DNA of 64,000 bases from Paenibacillus alvei DSM 29 (GCF_000293805.1 NZ_AMBZ01000010.1:1-64000), one strand, 5' to 3'; numbered from the stretch's first letter, positions 45,889 to 55,536 are shown. Translations and numbers: made by a program. Notes: generated by a model from the sequence alone, not told the origin.

Positions 45889-46653
45889 TTATTGCATAAA
45901 CCAACGCTTGAACATTAGCTTCGTTGTATCTTTGTTCATCTCAGCAATGGAAGTTGTGAGCGGAATCTCTTTCGGACAGGAGCGGACACAGTTCTGGGAG
46001 TTACCACACCCTTCAATACCGCCGTCATCAAGTAATTGTTCCAAGCGCTCATCCTTATTCATTTCACCTGTCGGATGCGCATTAAACAGCCGAACCTGCG
46101 AGATTGGAGCAGGCCCGATGAAGCTCGTCTTCTCATTTACGTTCGGACATGCTTCCAGGCAGACACCGCAGGTCATACACTTGGACAATTCATAGGCCCA
46201 TTGGCGCTTCGTCTCTGCCATACGAGGACCTGGCCCGAGATCGTACGTACCGTCGATTGGAATCCAAGCCTTTACTTTCTTCAAGGCATCGAACATCCGC
46301 TGACGGTTGATAACCAAGTCACGAACGACTGGGAATGTCTTCATAGGAGCGATACGAATCGGCTGCTCGAGCTTATCGATCAGCGCAGAGCAAGCCTGTC
46401 TAGGCTTGCCGTTAATGACCATGGAGCAAGCTCCGCACACTTCTTCCAAGCAGTTTGATTCCCAGCATACCGGAGCAGTTGTTTTGCCGGATGCATCCAC
46501 AGGATTCCGTTGGATTTCCATTAATGCGCTAATGACGTTCATATTCGGGCGATATGGGATCTCGAATTCTTCCGTGTACGGCTGCGCGTCCGGCGCATCC
46601 TGACGCGTCACGATCAACTTGACTTTTTTGGATTGTGCCACAGCTTCCACCAT
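45889..46653 (-). CDS. sdhB: Succinate dehydrogenase iron-sulfur subunit
   Basis: The 254-residue subunit passes electrons from FAD to menaquinone in complex II of the TCA cycle. A [2Fe-2S] ferredoxin-like set lies in CWESNCLEEVCGACSMVING. [4Fe-4S]/[3Fe-4S] sets lie in CMTCGVCLEACPNVN and GCGNSQNCVRSCPKEIP. It is the last gene of sdhCAB, 2 bases after sdhA, and the terminator follows within 10 bases. Confidence 0.96.
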   Translation of the reverse strand: MVEAVAQSKKVKLIVTRQDAPDAQPYTEEFEIPYRPNMNVISALMEIQRNPVDASGKTTAPVCWESNCLEEVCGACSMVINGKPRQACSALIDKLEQPIRIAPMKTFPVVRDLVINRQRMFDALKKVKAWIPIDGTYDLGPGPRMAETKRQWAYELSKCMTCGVCLEACPNVNEKTSFIGPAPISQVRLFNAHPTGEMNKDERLEQLLDDGGIEGCGNSQNCVRSCPKEIPLTTSIAEMNKDTTKLMFKRWFMQ

Positions 46654-46655
46654 CG

Positions 46656-48413
46656 TTATTCCCCTTTCTTCTTGTTCGCCGTATAGTCACGCTTGCGCGG
46701 TTTGATAAGCGATACGTCCACATCTTCGTATGAAATTTCCGGCCCATCCGGAGTCCATGAGGCAATTGTTGTCTTCAGGAACTGCTCATCATTGCGATCC
46801 GGGAATTCAGGCTTGTAATGTGCCCCACGGCTCTCGTTGCGAAGCAGTGCGCTCTTCGTCATTGCTTCTGACAACTCAAGCATATTCCACAGTTGGCGGG
46901 TAAAGGCTACTCCTTGGTTGCTCCAGCGCGCAGTATCCGTCATATTAATATTACTGTAGCGCTGCTTCAGTTCTTTTATTTTATTGATTGTATCTTCCAG
47001 CTTGTTATTGTAGCGAACGACCGTCATATTGTTGGTCATCCATTCGCCCAATTCCTTATGGATTACGTACGCATTTTCCGTGCCATCCATCGTCAGCAGC
47101 TTCTCATACTGTGAAGTTCTCAACTTCACCTCACGCTCAAATACGCTTGTCGATACATCCTCTGTCGCTTTGCTCAAGCCGCGGACATATTCTACTGCTT
47201 TAGGACCGGACACCATACCGCCGAATATCGCTGACAACAGCGAGTTCGCACCAAGTCGATTCGCTCCATGATATTGATATTCACACTCTCCAGCCGCGAA
47301 CAATCCCTTAATGTTCGTCATTTGGTTGTAGTCAACCCACATGCCGCCCATCGAGTAGTGCACAGCCGGGAAGATTTTCATCGGTATTTTGCGTGGGTCA
47401 TCACCCATGAATTTTTCATAAATCTCAATTATGCCGCCGAGCTTCACGTCCAGTTCCTTCGGATCTTTATGCGACAGATCGAGATAGACCATGTTCTCGC
47501 CATTGATGCCCAATTTCTCATCAACGCACACATGGAAGATTTCACGAGTTGCAATATCACGCGGAACGAGGTTTCCATATGCCGGGTATTTCTCTTCAAG
47601 GAAGTACCATGGCTTGCCATCCTTATACGTCCAGATGCGACCGCCCTCACCGCGTGCTGATTCAGACATAAGACGGAGCTTGTCATCTCCTGGAATTGCT
47701 GTTGGATGAATTTGAATGAATTCACCGTTCGCATAGCGAACACCCTGCTGATACACTGCGCTGGCCGCAGTCCCTGTATTAATGACCGAGTTCGTCGTTT
47801 TGCCGAAAATAATTCCTGGGCCGCCTGTTGCCAAAATAACGGCATCAGCAGCGAAGTGCGTAATGTTCATGCTGCGCAAGTCCTGCGCTGTAATGCCACG
47901 GCATACGCCTTCATCATCCACGATCGCGGAGAGGAATTCCCAATGCTCATACTTCGTTACAAGACCCTCTGCTTCCCAGCGGCGAACTTGCTCGTCAAGC
48001 GCATACAGCAGCTGCTGTCCTGTTGTTGCGCCAGCAAATGCAGTGCGGTGATATTGTGTGCCCCCGAAGCGGCGGAAGTCCAGCAAGCCCTCTGGCGTGC
48101 GGCTGAACATAACCCCCATGCGGTCCATTAAGTGAATAATGCCGGGCGCTGCTTCACACATAGCCTTAACAGGCGGTTGGTTCGCCAGGAAGTCTCCCCC
48201 GTATACCGTGTCATCAAAATGCTCCCAAGGGGAGTCTCCTTCCCCCTTCGTATTGACTGCGCCGTTAATGCCGCCCTGCGCACAGACGGAGTGAGAACGT
48301 TTCACAGGAACTAAAGAAAAAAGGTCGACGTGAACGCCTGCTTCCGCTGCTTTAATCGTTGCCATCAGACCAGCCAGTCCTCCGCCAACGACGATAATGT
48401 TCTGTTTTGCCAT
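46656..48413 (-). CDS. sdhA: Succinate dehydrogenase flavoprotein subunit
   Basis: The 585-residue subunit oxidises succinate to fumarate. The FAD site is IIVVGGGLAGLMATIKAAEA. The covalent-FAD histidine lies in KRSHSVCAQGGINGAVN. The active-site arginine and histidine regions are HPTAIPGDDKLRLMSESARG and AVHYSMGGMWVDYNQMTN. Further blocks are GECEYQYHGANRLGANSLLS and the C-terminal helical part. The size equals that of the Bacillus type. ATG lies behind AAAGGAGGGTG, 16 bases after sdhC. Confidence 0.97.
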   Translation of the reverse strand: MAKQNIIVVGGGLAGLMATIKAAEAGVHVDLFSLVPVKRSHSVCAQGGINGAVNTKGEGDSPWEHFDDTVYGGDFLANQPPVKAMCEAAPGIIHLMDRMGVMFSRTPEGLLDFRRFGGTQYHRTAFAGATTGQQLLYALDEQVRRWEAEGLVTKYEHWEFLSAIVDDEGVCRGITAQDLRSMNITHFAADAVILATGGPGIIFGKTTNSVINTGTAASAVYQQGVRYANGEFIQIHPTAIPGDDKLRLMSESARGEGGRIWTYKDGKPWYFLEEKYPAYGNLVPRDIATREIFHVCVDEKLGINGENMVYLDLSHKDPKELDVKLGGIIEIYEKFMGDDPRKIPMKIFPAVHYSMGGMWVDYNQMTNIKGLFAAGECEYQYHGANRLGANSLLSAIFGGMVSGPKAVEYVRGLSKATEDVSTSVFEREVKLRTSQYEKLLTMDGTENAYVIHKELGEWMTNNMTVVRYNNKLEDTINKIKELKQRYSNINMTDTARWSNQGVAFTRQLWNMLELSEAMTKSALLRNESRGAHYKPEFPDRNDEQFLKTTIASWTPDGPEISYEDVDVSLIKPRKRDYTANKKKGE

Positions 48414-48429
48414 AATGCGTCACCCTCCC

Positions 48430-49101
48430 TTATCCGATAAATGGAATGATTGATTGAATTGCTTCAGCCGCTTGGAATTCTGCTGAACGGAATCCGATCA
48501 GCGACAATGTGAACATAATTGCCATAACGATGAACAAGCCCATGCAAATTTTTGCGGATACATTCTGTGCGCGCGGACCAACTGTAATGCCCCAGCTCAC
48601 AAGGAATGCCCACAATCCGTTCGTAAAGTGATAAGATGCAGAAATTGCACCAACCAAATATATGATAAACATCAGTGGAGAAGTAATAATGTCATGCATG
48701 TATGTGCCAAGCTGTTCATGCGTAATATTTCCAAGCGCAATTTGGACACGTGTTTCGTATACATGCCAAATGACAAACACAAACGTAATGACACCTGTTA
48801 TCCGCTGCATCAAAAAGGCTACGTTGCGGCCGTAATTGTAATTGCCAACATTGTTCTTGGATGTGTACGCAATGTACAATCCGTATACGCCGTGATACAG
48901 AAGCGGAAGCCAAATGCCGAACAATTCTAGGAAAAATATTAGCGGCAATTCATTTAAAAATTTGACACTGCCTTGAAATGCTTCCTTCCCGCCTTCGAAC
49001 GCGGAGTAGTTCGTCAGCATGTGCTCGACAAAAAAGAATCCGAGCGGGATAATTCCAAGAAGCGAGTGCAACTTGCGCGAGTAAAAGTATCCTCGTTTCA
49101 T
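48430..49101 (-). CDS. sdhC: Succinate dehydrogenase cytochrome b558 subunit
   Basis: The likely start is ATG 49101, giving MKRGYFYSRKLHSLLGIIPL as in Bacillus SdhC; the frame reaches 49152. The 223-residue protein has five membrane spans with haem-ligand histidines (LHSLLG, VEHML, VIWHVYE, SYHFTNGLW). It is the sole anchor of the Firmicutes three-subunit enzyme and reduces menaquinone. First gene of the operon, divergent from a LysR gene. Confidence 0.93.
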   Translation of the reverse strand: MKRGYFYSRKLHSLLGIIPLGFFFVEHMLTNYSAFEGGKEAFQGSVKFLNELPLIFFLELFGIWLPLLYHGVYGLYIAYTSKNNVGNYNYGRNVAFLMQRITGVITFVFVIWHVYETRVQIALGNITHEQLGTYMHDIITSPLMFIIYLVGAISASYHFTNGLWAFLVSWGITVGPRAQNVSAKICMGLFIVMAIMFTLSLIGFRSAEFQAAEAIQSIIPFIG

Positions 49102-49174
49102 AAGCGTGCCGGTTCCCCTTTCCTTTTGTGTTCCAGTAGATTTTGGTAACAAACATCCTCATTTTACCTGCGCT

Positions 49175-49244
49175 TGTCGAAAGCGTCAATAATTTGTCAC
49201 ATCAATAGAGGCTTGAAATGGCGCGGTTGTTACCGCTTTCGACA
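49175..49244. promoter_or_regulatory. Inverted repeats upstream of sdhC (putative operators)
   Basis: TGTCGAAAGCG (49175-49185) and its exact complement CGCTTTCGACA (49234-49244) flank 48 bases of the sdhC upstream region. A second, imperfect pair (TTGTCACA near 49194 and TGTGACA near 49293) lies next to it. Spaced inverted sites fit binding of a LysR dimer-of-dimers or formation of a leader hairpin. The divergent LysR gene is the obvious candidate. Confidence 0.5.
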
Positions 49245-49430
49245 ACATTCGCGATTCTTCTTAAAAATCGCTTTCTATAGTTATGTGAACAACTTGTGAC
49301 ACTACCATGTTACTCCTAATCCCCTTATAATGGAATTGCAATGTTTTTATATCTTTTATAACTAAAACGCATAAGCAATCATTCATTTTTCTGTGCAGCC
49401 CATCATTCATATAATAGGAGGCTATGAAAT

Positions 49431-50336
49431 ATGCTCGATTTATTAGAATCATTCGCAGCCGTTGTTGAGCTGACAAGCTTGAATCAAGCGGCGAAGCGGC
49501 TGAACATCTCTCAGCCCGCGTTGTCCAGGCAAGTGGCAAAACTTGAAGAAGAGCTTGGGGTAGAGCTATTTATTCGCAATGGCAAACGGCTTGAACTGAC
49601 GCGTGTCGGTCAGCTTACGTATGAATTCGCACTCGATATTCGGAATCGGCAGCTCGACTTCCTGAAGTCCATCGCAGCCTTCAAGGCAGAAGGCCAGGCA
49701 ACCATCACGATTGGCGCCAGTTTAACCACACTGCAAACGACGCTGCCTTTGTTCATTTCCTCCTTCGTCGAGAGACACCCAGACGCAAGACTGAAGGCCG
49801 TTACCGGCAAAACGCATGAGATCATCTCTCTTGTCCGCGAGCAGACCATTGATCTAGGCATTGTAGCCGATGCCATCCGTGAGCCTGGACTTATGTGCAT
49901 CCCGTTGTTCGCTGATCATCTTCAACTCGTGCTGCCGCGGAGACATCCACTTGCAAGCATCCGCAACTGGTCAATGGATCGCTTGGACGGTCTCCCTATG
50001 CTTCTGTTTTCAAAAGGAACCTGGTATCGCAAACTGATTGATAATCTGTTCCGCCGATACCGAATCATGCCGGACATTCGTATGGAGATCGACTCCTTTG
50101 AGGCAATCGTACGCTTGCTTTCCACTTGTCACGCAGCCGCCCTGCTGCCGCACTCCTATTTGCGTTTGGAGTGGCTCAAGGATAATGATCTGATTGCCGT
50201 TCCCTTGAAAGAGTTGAAGCAAACTGAACGTGTAACTTCCATTGTATACGGAGAACAGGCACTATTAAGTCCTATCGCTACCCAATTTATTGATGAAATG
50301 ATGGAAGCAGCAGCCTTATCGAGATTAGGTAAATAA
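49431..50336 (+). CDS. LysR-family regulator divergent from sdhCAB
   Basis: The 301-residue protein has a winged helix-turn-helix at the start (SLNQAAKRLNISQPALSRQV) and a LysR substrate-binding domain (from about 90; TITIGASLTTLQTTLPLFIS, DLGIVADAIREPG). ATG 49431 lies 9 bases behind AGGAGG. By position it may control the sdh operon or itself. In Bacillus the LysR protein CcpC represses TCA-cycle genes in answer to citrate; whether this is an equivalent cannot be told from sequence. Confidence 0.9.
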   Translation: MLDLLESFAAVVELTSLNQAAKRLNISQPALSRQVAKLEEELGVELFIRNGKRLELTRVGQLTYEFALDIRNRQLDFLKSIAAFKAEGQATITIGASLTTLQTTLPLFISSFVERHPDARLKAVTGKTHEIISLVREQTIDLGIVADAIREPGLMCIPLFADHLQLVLPRRHPLASIRNWSMDRLDGLPMLLFSKGTWYRKLIDNLFRRYRIMPDIRMEIDSFEAIVRLLSTCHAAALLPHSYLRLEWLKDNDLIAVPLKELKQTERVTSIVYGEQALLSPIATQFIDEMMEAAALSRLGK

Positions 50337-50445
50337 ATCTGAATGATAAGGAAGAAGAAGGATTTTACGCAGTTGCTGTCGAATTTAGTTGGCTTTAGAT
50401 AAATAGAAAAAATCACTAGGGGAAAATAGGGAGGAGATCGAAACC

Positions 50446-51225
50446 ATGAGTGTATGTACTCGTTGTGGCAAACCTATCAACGAACATGAATTTCATCAAT
50501 GCAGTGGGGAGAACACTGCTAAGCAAGCCAGCCCAACAGCCGATGAATTTGTGCAGCAGGTCTCTGCTGCCGCAGAGAGCGATCCTTTCACGACGCCTCA
50601 AGCGAACCACAAAACCTCAGGCAATACTGTACCAGATTGGGCCAAAACAATCGACAAAAAGAACATCCTTCAGTTGCTAAAAAATCCTGCGAGTGCTCGC
50701 AGCCTTACCGTGTCCGACTGGATATATGCGGTCATTGCAGCGTTAGCATCTGCTTTGGGCTTTGCTCTTTTTGGCTATACACTTTTTGGAAGCCTTTTCG
50801 CTTCGCTGATGGGTTCAGTCAGCTTCTTAAGTTCACGGTCAGTCACGCCGCCATTTAGCTTTTTCCTTCAATTGTTCGTCTATCAATTGATTGTACTGGC
50901 GGTGCTCTTTATTAGCATATGGCTCATTAGCCGCTGGAAAGGCAGCAAGCCGCTTGATTTCAAGACTACATTGATTCAACTTGCGGCGATGCAAATGCCG
51001 TTCGGCTTGGGATATCTGCTCGCATTCCTTCTTGCACTCTTAAACTTCGGAGCATTAGCGGTAGCCGTAGCTGCCTTTACTTGGTTTGTATCGGTTATTG
51101 TTGCAACAACCGAATCGATGGAACAAGCAGAAGTCATACGTCCGAATCGCTTCCCGTTCATCACAGCCAGCATGGGCATGTACTTCTTCCTTACATATCT
51201 CGTATTCAAAATTGTCATCTTGTAA
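50446..51225 (+). CDS. Zinc-ribbon membrane protein, unknown function
   Basis: The 259-residue protein starts with a half zinc ribbon (MSVCTRCGKPINEHEFHQCS), then a polar linker of ~70 residues. Four to five membrane spans follow (about 95-258; WIYAVIAALASALGFALFGY, FFLQLFVYQLIVLAVLFISI). It resembles Firmicutes zinc-ribbon membrane proteins with a Yip1-like membrane part. The ribosome site GGGAGGAG is good. The gene follows the LysR gene by 110 bases. No function known. Confidence 0.8.
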   Translation: MSVCTRCGKPINEHEFHQCSGENTAKQASPTADEFVQQVSAAAESDPFTTPQANHKTSGNTVPDWAKTIDKKNILQLLKNPASARSLTVSDWIYAVIAALASALGFALFGYTLFGSLFASLMGSVSFLSSRSVTPPFSFFLQLFVYQLIVLAVLFISIWLISRWKGSKPLDFKTTLIQLAAMQMPFGLGYLLAFLLALLNFGALAVAVAAFTWFVSVIVATTESMEQAEVIRPNRFPFITASMGMYFFLTYLVFKIVIL

Positions 51226-51242
51226 TACTTCATAAAAACACA

Positions 51243-51285
51243 AAGCCTGCAGCTCGCTTTCCATTCCAGCGACAACTGCAGGCTT
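51243..51285. terminator. Terminator between convergent genes
   Basis: AAGCCTGCAG (51243-51252) pairs with CTGCAGGCTT (51276-51285), a perfect stem with inner GTCG/CGAC pairing. Confidence 0.8.
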
Positions 51286-51299
51286 ATTTGCAACGTATT

Positions 51300-51971
51300 T
51301 TACTTCCCTTTTAACATGAACGCTTCTTCGAAATCCTCAATTTGCGTATTCGTACCGATCATCACCATAATATCCTTCTCATCAAGCACATCTTCGGCTG
51401 TTGGTGCAATAATAATGCCCTTAGGCTTATTAAGCGCAACGATGCTGCATCCGAACTTGGCTCGTGGATTCACATCCTTAAGCGCCATGCCTTGCATACA
51501 GTTCGGCACGCTTAGCTCAGCAATGGTATATTCCTTGGACAATTCAATGTAGTCCAGCAAGTTCGGCGATACAAGCTGATGCGCAACGCGGATGCCCATA
51601 TCCCGCTCCGGATAGATTACCCTATCCACACCTAACCGCTCTAGGACACGTCCATGCAGCTCTGATAGTGCTTTGGCAACAACCTTCTTCACGCCAAGTT
51701 CCTTCATTTGTATACTAACAAGAATGCTTGTCTGAATATCATCACCGATGGCTACGATCGCACAATCGAAGTTCCGTATGCCGAGCGAGCGCAGCACCTC
51801 TTCATCCGACGCGTCCGCTACTACCGCATGGGTTACGAGCCCTGTCACATCCCCGATTACTTCCTCATCCTTATCAATGCCAAGAACTTGATGTCCGAGC
51901 TTTACAAGCTCCTTCGCGAGACTCGAACCGAATCGTCCCATCCCAATCACTGCAAACTGCTGCAACTCCAT
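51300..51971 (-). CDS. ktrA: Potassium uptake regulatory subunit KtrA
   Basis: The 223-residue cytosolic RCK protein gates the Ktr channel. The nucleotide-binding turn is VIGMGRFGSSLAKEL (about 8-22), DKDEE marks the ribose contact, and VVADASDEEVL follows. A TrkA-C domain (about 140-220; LLDYIELSKEYTIAELSVPN) binds c-di-AMP in relatives. It is encoded after ktrB with a 39-base gap; both are under the riboswitch at 53441-53570. The ribosome site is weak. Confidence 0.93.
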   Translation of the reverse strand: MELQQFAVIGMGRFGSSLAKELVKLGHQVLGIDKDEEVIGDVTGLVTHAVVADASDEEVLRSLGIRNFDCAIVAIGDDIQTSILVSIQMKELGVKKVVAKALSELHGRVLERLGVDRVIYPERDMGIRVAHQLVSPNLLDYIELSKEYTIAELSVPNCMQGMALKDVNPRAKFGCSIVALNKPKGIIIAPTAEDVLDEKDIMVMIGTNTQIEDFEEAFMLKGK

Positions 51972-52010
51972 ATCCCTGTATACTCCTTCGTCCGTTACAA
52001 TCTAACTTGC

Positions 52011-53369
52011 TTATCCTATCGTTATTTTTCCTTCTGGGTGCCGGTATAATTCCCGTTCATTTTTCGGGCCTAACGCATAAGCCAACGTTAATGGGCCAAG
52101 ACGGCCCGCGAACATCGTCAGACTTAGCAGCACCTTGCCAATATCCGATAAATCCGTCGTCAATCCCATCGTTAACCCTACTGTCCCAAACGCCGAGGTT
52201 GTTTCGAACAGAATCATCAAAAAGCTGTGATCCTCTGTCGTTGATAGTATCATCGACACAATAATGACAAGGAACAACGACAGCAAGGTTAAGGTAACTG
52301 CCTTAAAGATTCGATCCTTCGCCAAGCGATACCGGTAAATGACGATATCTTCTTTGCCGCGAATCATGGCAAGTACAGCTCCTACGAGAATAGCGAACGT
52401 CGTGGTCTTAATACCACCGCCGGTGGAACCCGGTGAAGCCCCAATGAACATGAGGATGATCATAAAAAATTGCGAGGCCTGCCGCATGGCTCCGATATCT
52501 ATCGTATTTGCCCCTGCTGTACGCGGACTGACCGACTGGAACAGCGACGCCCAAAATTTCTCCCAGCCAGTCAAGCTTCCCAGCGTGCGCGTATTCGTAA
52601 ATTCAAAAATAAATATAACGATCGTTCCGAGCACAATGAGCAGCCCCGTCATCGTTAACACGATTTTTGAATGGAGAGACAACTTACGGGAACGCTTATA
52701 ATCCACTAAATCAGACAATACGATGAAGCCAATACCGCCAAGTATAATGAGCAGCATGGCTACCATATTGATAACGGGATCCCCTGCATAGCTGGTCAAG
52801 CTTGTAAACGGCCCGCTCACGGAACCGAACAAATCAAAGCCAGCATTATTAAATAAAGAAACGGCATGGAATATACCGAAATAAATCGCTTTGCCTAATG
52901 GAAGATCGAATGCCCAGCGTACCGAGAACAGCACAGCTGCAACTCCCTCGATACATACCGCAAACAAGATAACTTTACGGATAAGGCGTACGATGCCTTC
53001 CATACTGCCTTGATTAAGTGCTTCCTGCAAGATAAGCCTTTCCTTCAGCGATATCTTCTTCTTCAAGGCAAGTGCAAACAGCGTTGCCATTGTCATGAAC
53101 CCAAGACCGCCGATTTGGATGAGCAGCATAATGACTACCTGCCCGAATACCGTAAAATGAGTGCCCGTATCAACTACTACGAGCCCCGTCACACAGGTTG
53201 CTGACGTTGATGTGAACAGTGCATCAAGAAACGGTAAAGGAACCCCTTTGGCGTTCGATATCGGAAGCATAAGTAAAAATGCGCCCAATAATACAATAGC
53301 TGCAAATCCAGCAACCAGCACTCGCGCCGGTGTCAAATTGAATCGAATGGCCTTTTTTGTTCCCTTCAA
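52011..53369 (-). CDS. ktrB: Potassium uptake channel subunit KtrB
   Basis: From TTG 53369 (6 bases behind GAGGTGA; GTG 53378 also possible) about 452 residues with four membrane-pore-membrane repeats are encoded. The first filter segment is FTSTSATCVTGLVVVDTG, with later pore loops around NNAGFDLFGS, SPRTAGANTIDIG and TTSAFGTVGLTMG. It carries K+ together with Na+ and is gated by KtrA. The c-di-AMP riboswitch in front of it shuts off expression when c-di-AMP, the signal of high potassium, is abundant. Confidence 0.94.
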   Translation of the reverse strand: MKGTKKAIRFNLTPARVLVAGFAAIVLLGAFLLMLPISNAKGVPLPFLDALFTSTSATCVTGLVVVDTGTHFTVFGQVVIMLLIQIGGLGFMTMATLFALALKKKISLKERLILQEALNQGSMEGIVRLIRKVILFAVCIEGVAAVLFSVRWAFDLPLGKAIYFGIFHAVSLFNNAGFDLFGSVSGPFTSLTSYAGDPVINMVAMLLIILGGIGFIVLSDLVDYKRSRKLSLHSKIVLTMTGLLIVLGTIVIFIFEFTNTRTLGSLTGWEKFWASLFQSVSPRTAGANTIDIGAMRQASQFFMIILMFIGASPGSTGGGIKTTTFAILVGAVLAMIRGKEDIVIYRYRLAKDRIFKAVTLTLLSLFLVIIVSMILSTTEDHSFLMILFETTSAFGTVGLTMGLTTDLSDIGKVLLSLTMFAGRLGPLTLAYALGPKNERELYRHPEGKITIG

Positions 53370-53392
53370 GGGAGTCACCTCTTTTTTTCCAC

Positions 53393-53420
53393 GAAAAAAA
53401 GCACTGGAAATCCCAATGCT
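53393..53420 (-). terminator. Riboswitch-controlled terminator before ktrB
   Basis: AGCATTGG and CCAGTGCT (minus strand 53420-53400) form a stem followed by seven T. It lies between the aptamer and the ktrB ribosome site. Confidence 0.8.
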
Positions 53421-53440
53421 ATCGCTGGTATCCTGACGTA

Positions 53441-53570
53441 CATGCCTACGAGGTTAGCTGTCGGATTCGGGCACGTCCAGGCTGCCCTATTCGCTAGCGG
53501 ACTCTGTTCATCCACATTTGCGAAATTCACCCCATCTATCGGGTCCCCCGCTTTCGTTCATTCACGAAAC
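53441..53570 (-). ncRNA. ydaO-type c-di-AMP riboswitch
   Basis: On the minus strand the leader carries the hallmarks of the ydaO/yuaA aptamer: GGGGGACCCGATAG, then GGGGTGAAT about 20 bases on. TAGGGCAGCC and GTGCCCGAATCCGACAGC with TAACCTCGTAGGC close it at 53442-53475. A terminator follows. Aptamers of this class bind cyclic di-AMP and stop transcription; ktrAB is a known target in Bacillus. The ends of the aptamer are estimated. Confidence 0.93.
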
Positions 53571-53596
53571 TCGGCTTGTATGCAATTCATAACGAG

Positions 53597-53625
53597 ATTA
53601 TATACGTTTCCCTTGCTGCATACAA
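53597..53625 (-). promoter_or_regulatory. Promoter of the ktrBA leader
   Basis: On the minus strand TTGTAT (53625-53620) and TATAAT (53602-53597) are spaced by 17 bases, so transcription should begin near 53590, just before the aptamer. Confidence 0.75.
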
Positions 53626-53835
53626 AGTCAAAGAATGAACAAATTAACCAGAATAAGACGAAAAACTTGAATAAATAGCGCTTACAATCCCCCATTTTCT
53701 TCGATTGTATTCAAAACACTCATTATCGCTGATTGTTTCTACATTTTCTCTGCTGGACTTTACAAAGTTGAAGTGGATAAAATGAACAAATAAGCAATCA
53801 TACGCGATAACGTGTGATGTGATGGAGGTTCTGAC

Positions 53836-55536
53836 ATGTCCTATATATCGAAGCCGCTTCTCCTTGCTTCAGTGGCTGGATTTCTATTATTCCTCATTGT
53901 GCAGGTATTCATTCCCTTTCAACAAACAGAGGCCATATCTGATTCGACAACCACTCAAGCCATCTTAACGAAAGAGGAGGCGGCCCGCAAAGCGCTCACA
54001 TTTGTGCAGGATTTAAACCGGCATCATATCTCGATGACAACTGAGCCTAATATCGCCCCTACCGTTGTGTATCGCAGTCAGCCTACCGTGTCCGGCTATA
54101 TTAGCAAGGAAAAGCTGGCTTCTTCCTTCCAGAAATGGGAGCCATCCAGCCCATATGATACCTACCAAGTATTGCTGAATACGATGCATTCTGGCAGATC
54201 AGGTGTGATGTGCATTGACGTGCACATGACGAGTGGCCGTATCATTGGATTTGAATTCAAAGATCAGCCATCGAGCGCTGCCAGCTTAGGCTGGGTCATG
54301 GGAAATCAGGCGGGTGAGACGTCAGCAGAAGAAGAGGAGCCTGTATTGGATGCAGCGAGCCGCAAGAAACTTGCAGACGCACTCTTGAAGCATATGGGAT
54401 GGAATTCTTCCCAATTAAAGCATAATGAATCGTCTACAGAATTAGACACCGTATCGTACTTCGTTCCTGAAGCCCATGTCGGGCAGGCTGCATTGAACGT
54501 GAAGGCTGTCTTCTCGCAGGATCGTATCGTCATGCTGAAGCCCTTCTGGTATATTCCACACAGCTACCAAGCAGAGGAGCTTCATCAAACGAAAACCGCT
54601 TCTTCCATTTACAACATTGGATATAGGTGGATGACAATTCTGTTAAGCGCATGTTCCCTTATCGCCTGCATCGTCTACCGCCGCGACCTAAAGTTCGGAT
54701 CGAAGACACTGTTCGTACTAACGGCTGTCTCATGCGGAATTTCACTGCTGCATGTATGGAACGCACTGCCGGGACTCTTTGCGCTTGAACTCCAAATCAC
54801 TTTGGATAGTGTGAATATGGGGCTGTCCTTCGCCATTCAAGGCGCGGTTACGGTTATTCAGGGCGTTATTCTCTATTTCTCTATCCATGCGGGCAAGCGA
54901 GCATGGGCATTGTCTGCCTACAGGGATGTACTGCCTACATGGAGCAATACTTCATTCGGCAGCAAGCTGGTTCAGGCATTATGGATCGGAATCGCGTATT
55001 CAGGTGTATTGCTCGGTCTGCAAACTGTTATTTTCTTTATTTTAGAATCCGGATTTCATGCGTGGTCATCTACAGATGCCTCCCAATCGCCGATTAACCT
55101 GCGCATTGCACCGTTGTTCCCTCTTCTCGCATGGGTTGCAGCTATTTCTGAGGAGGGCGTGTATCGCTTATTCGGGGTAGGCCTACTGAATCGTTGGCTC
55201 CGCAATCCATGGCTTGCTGGCATTCTACCGACACTCATATGGGCGTTCGGCCATGTCACCTATCCGATCTATCCTTATTATTCAAGACCAGTAGAGCTGT
55301 TGTTCATCGGAATGTTGTTCCTCTTCATTATGCTGAAGCATGGTTGGTGGACCGCCATGTTCGCACATCTAATGCTAGACAATTGCTTAATGTCCTTGTC
55401 ATTCCTGCTTGATGGAACCATGAAGGGCTTTATCATTGGATTTGTGTATCTCATTTCACCCATCGCCATTGTGTATATACTGGCTAAGATGCATCACAAC
55501 CATCGCCGAAGCACATATCGAATCCAATGGAAGTAA
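53836..55536 (+). CDS. CPBP-family intramembrane metalloprotease with large N-terminal domain
   Basis: The 566-residue protein has one N-terminal membrane anchor, an extracytoplasmic region (about 30-265) with peptidase-propeptide-like stretches (ILTKEEAARKALTFVQDL; YISKEKLASSFQKWEP), and then seven to eight spans. The CPBP motifs are EEGVYRLF (about 440), FGHVTYP (about 472) and AHLMLDN (about 512): the glutamate pair and two histidines that bind metal within the membrane. Relatives (CaaX/Rce1 type, MroQ, bacteriocin self-immunity) cut peptides or proteins in the membrane. ATG follows TGGAGG. Substrate unknown. Confidence 0.88.
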   Translation: MSYISKPLLLASVAGFLLFLIVQVFIPFQQTEAISDSTTTQAILTKEEAARKALTFVQDLNRHHISMTTEPNIAPTVVYRSQPTVSGYISKEKLASSFQKWEPSSPYDTYQVLLNTMHSGRSGVMCIDVHMTSGRIIGFEFKDQPSSAASLGWVMGNQAGETSAEEEEPVLDAASRKKLADALLKHMGWNSSQLKHNESSTELDTVSYFVPEAHVGQAALNVKAVFSQDRIVMLKPFWYIPHSYQAEELHQTKTASSIYNIGYRWMTILLSACSLIACIVYRRDLKFGSKTLFVLTAVSCGISLLHVWNALPGLFALELQITLDSVNMGLSFAIQGAVTVIQGVILYFSIHAGKRAWALSAYRDVLPTWSNTSFGSKLVQALWIGIAYSGVLLGLQTVIFFILESGFHAWSSTDASQSPINLRIAPLFPLLAWVAAISEEGVYRLFGVGLLNRWLRNPWLAGILPTLIWAFGHVTYPIYPYYSRPVELLFIGMLFLFIMLKHGWWTAMFAHLMLDNCLMSLSFLLDGTMKGFIIGFVYLISPIAIVYILAKMHHNHRRSTYRIQWK

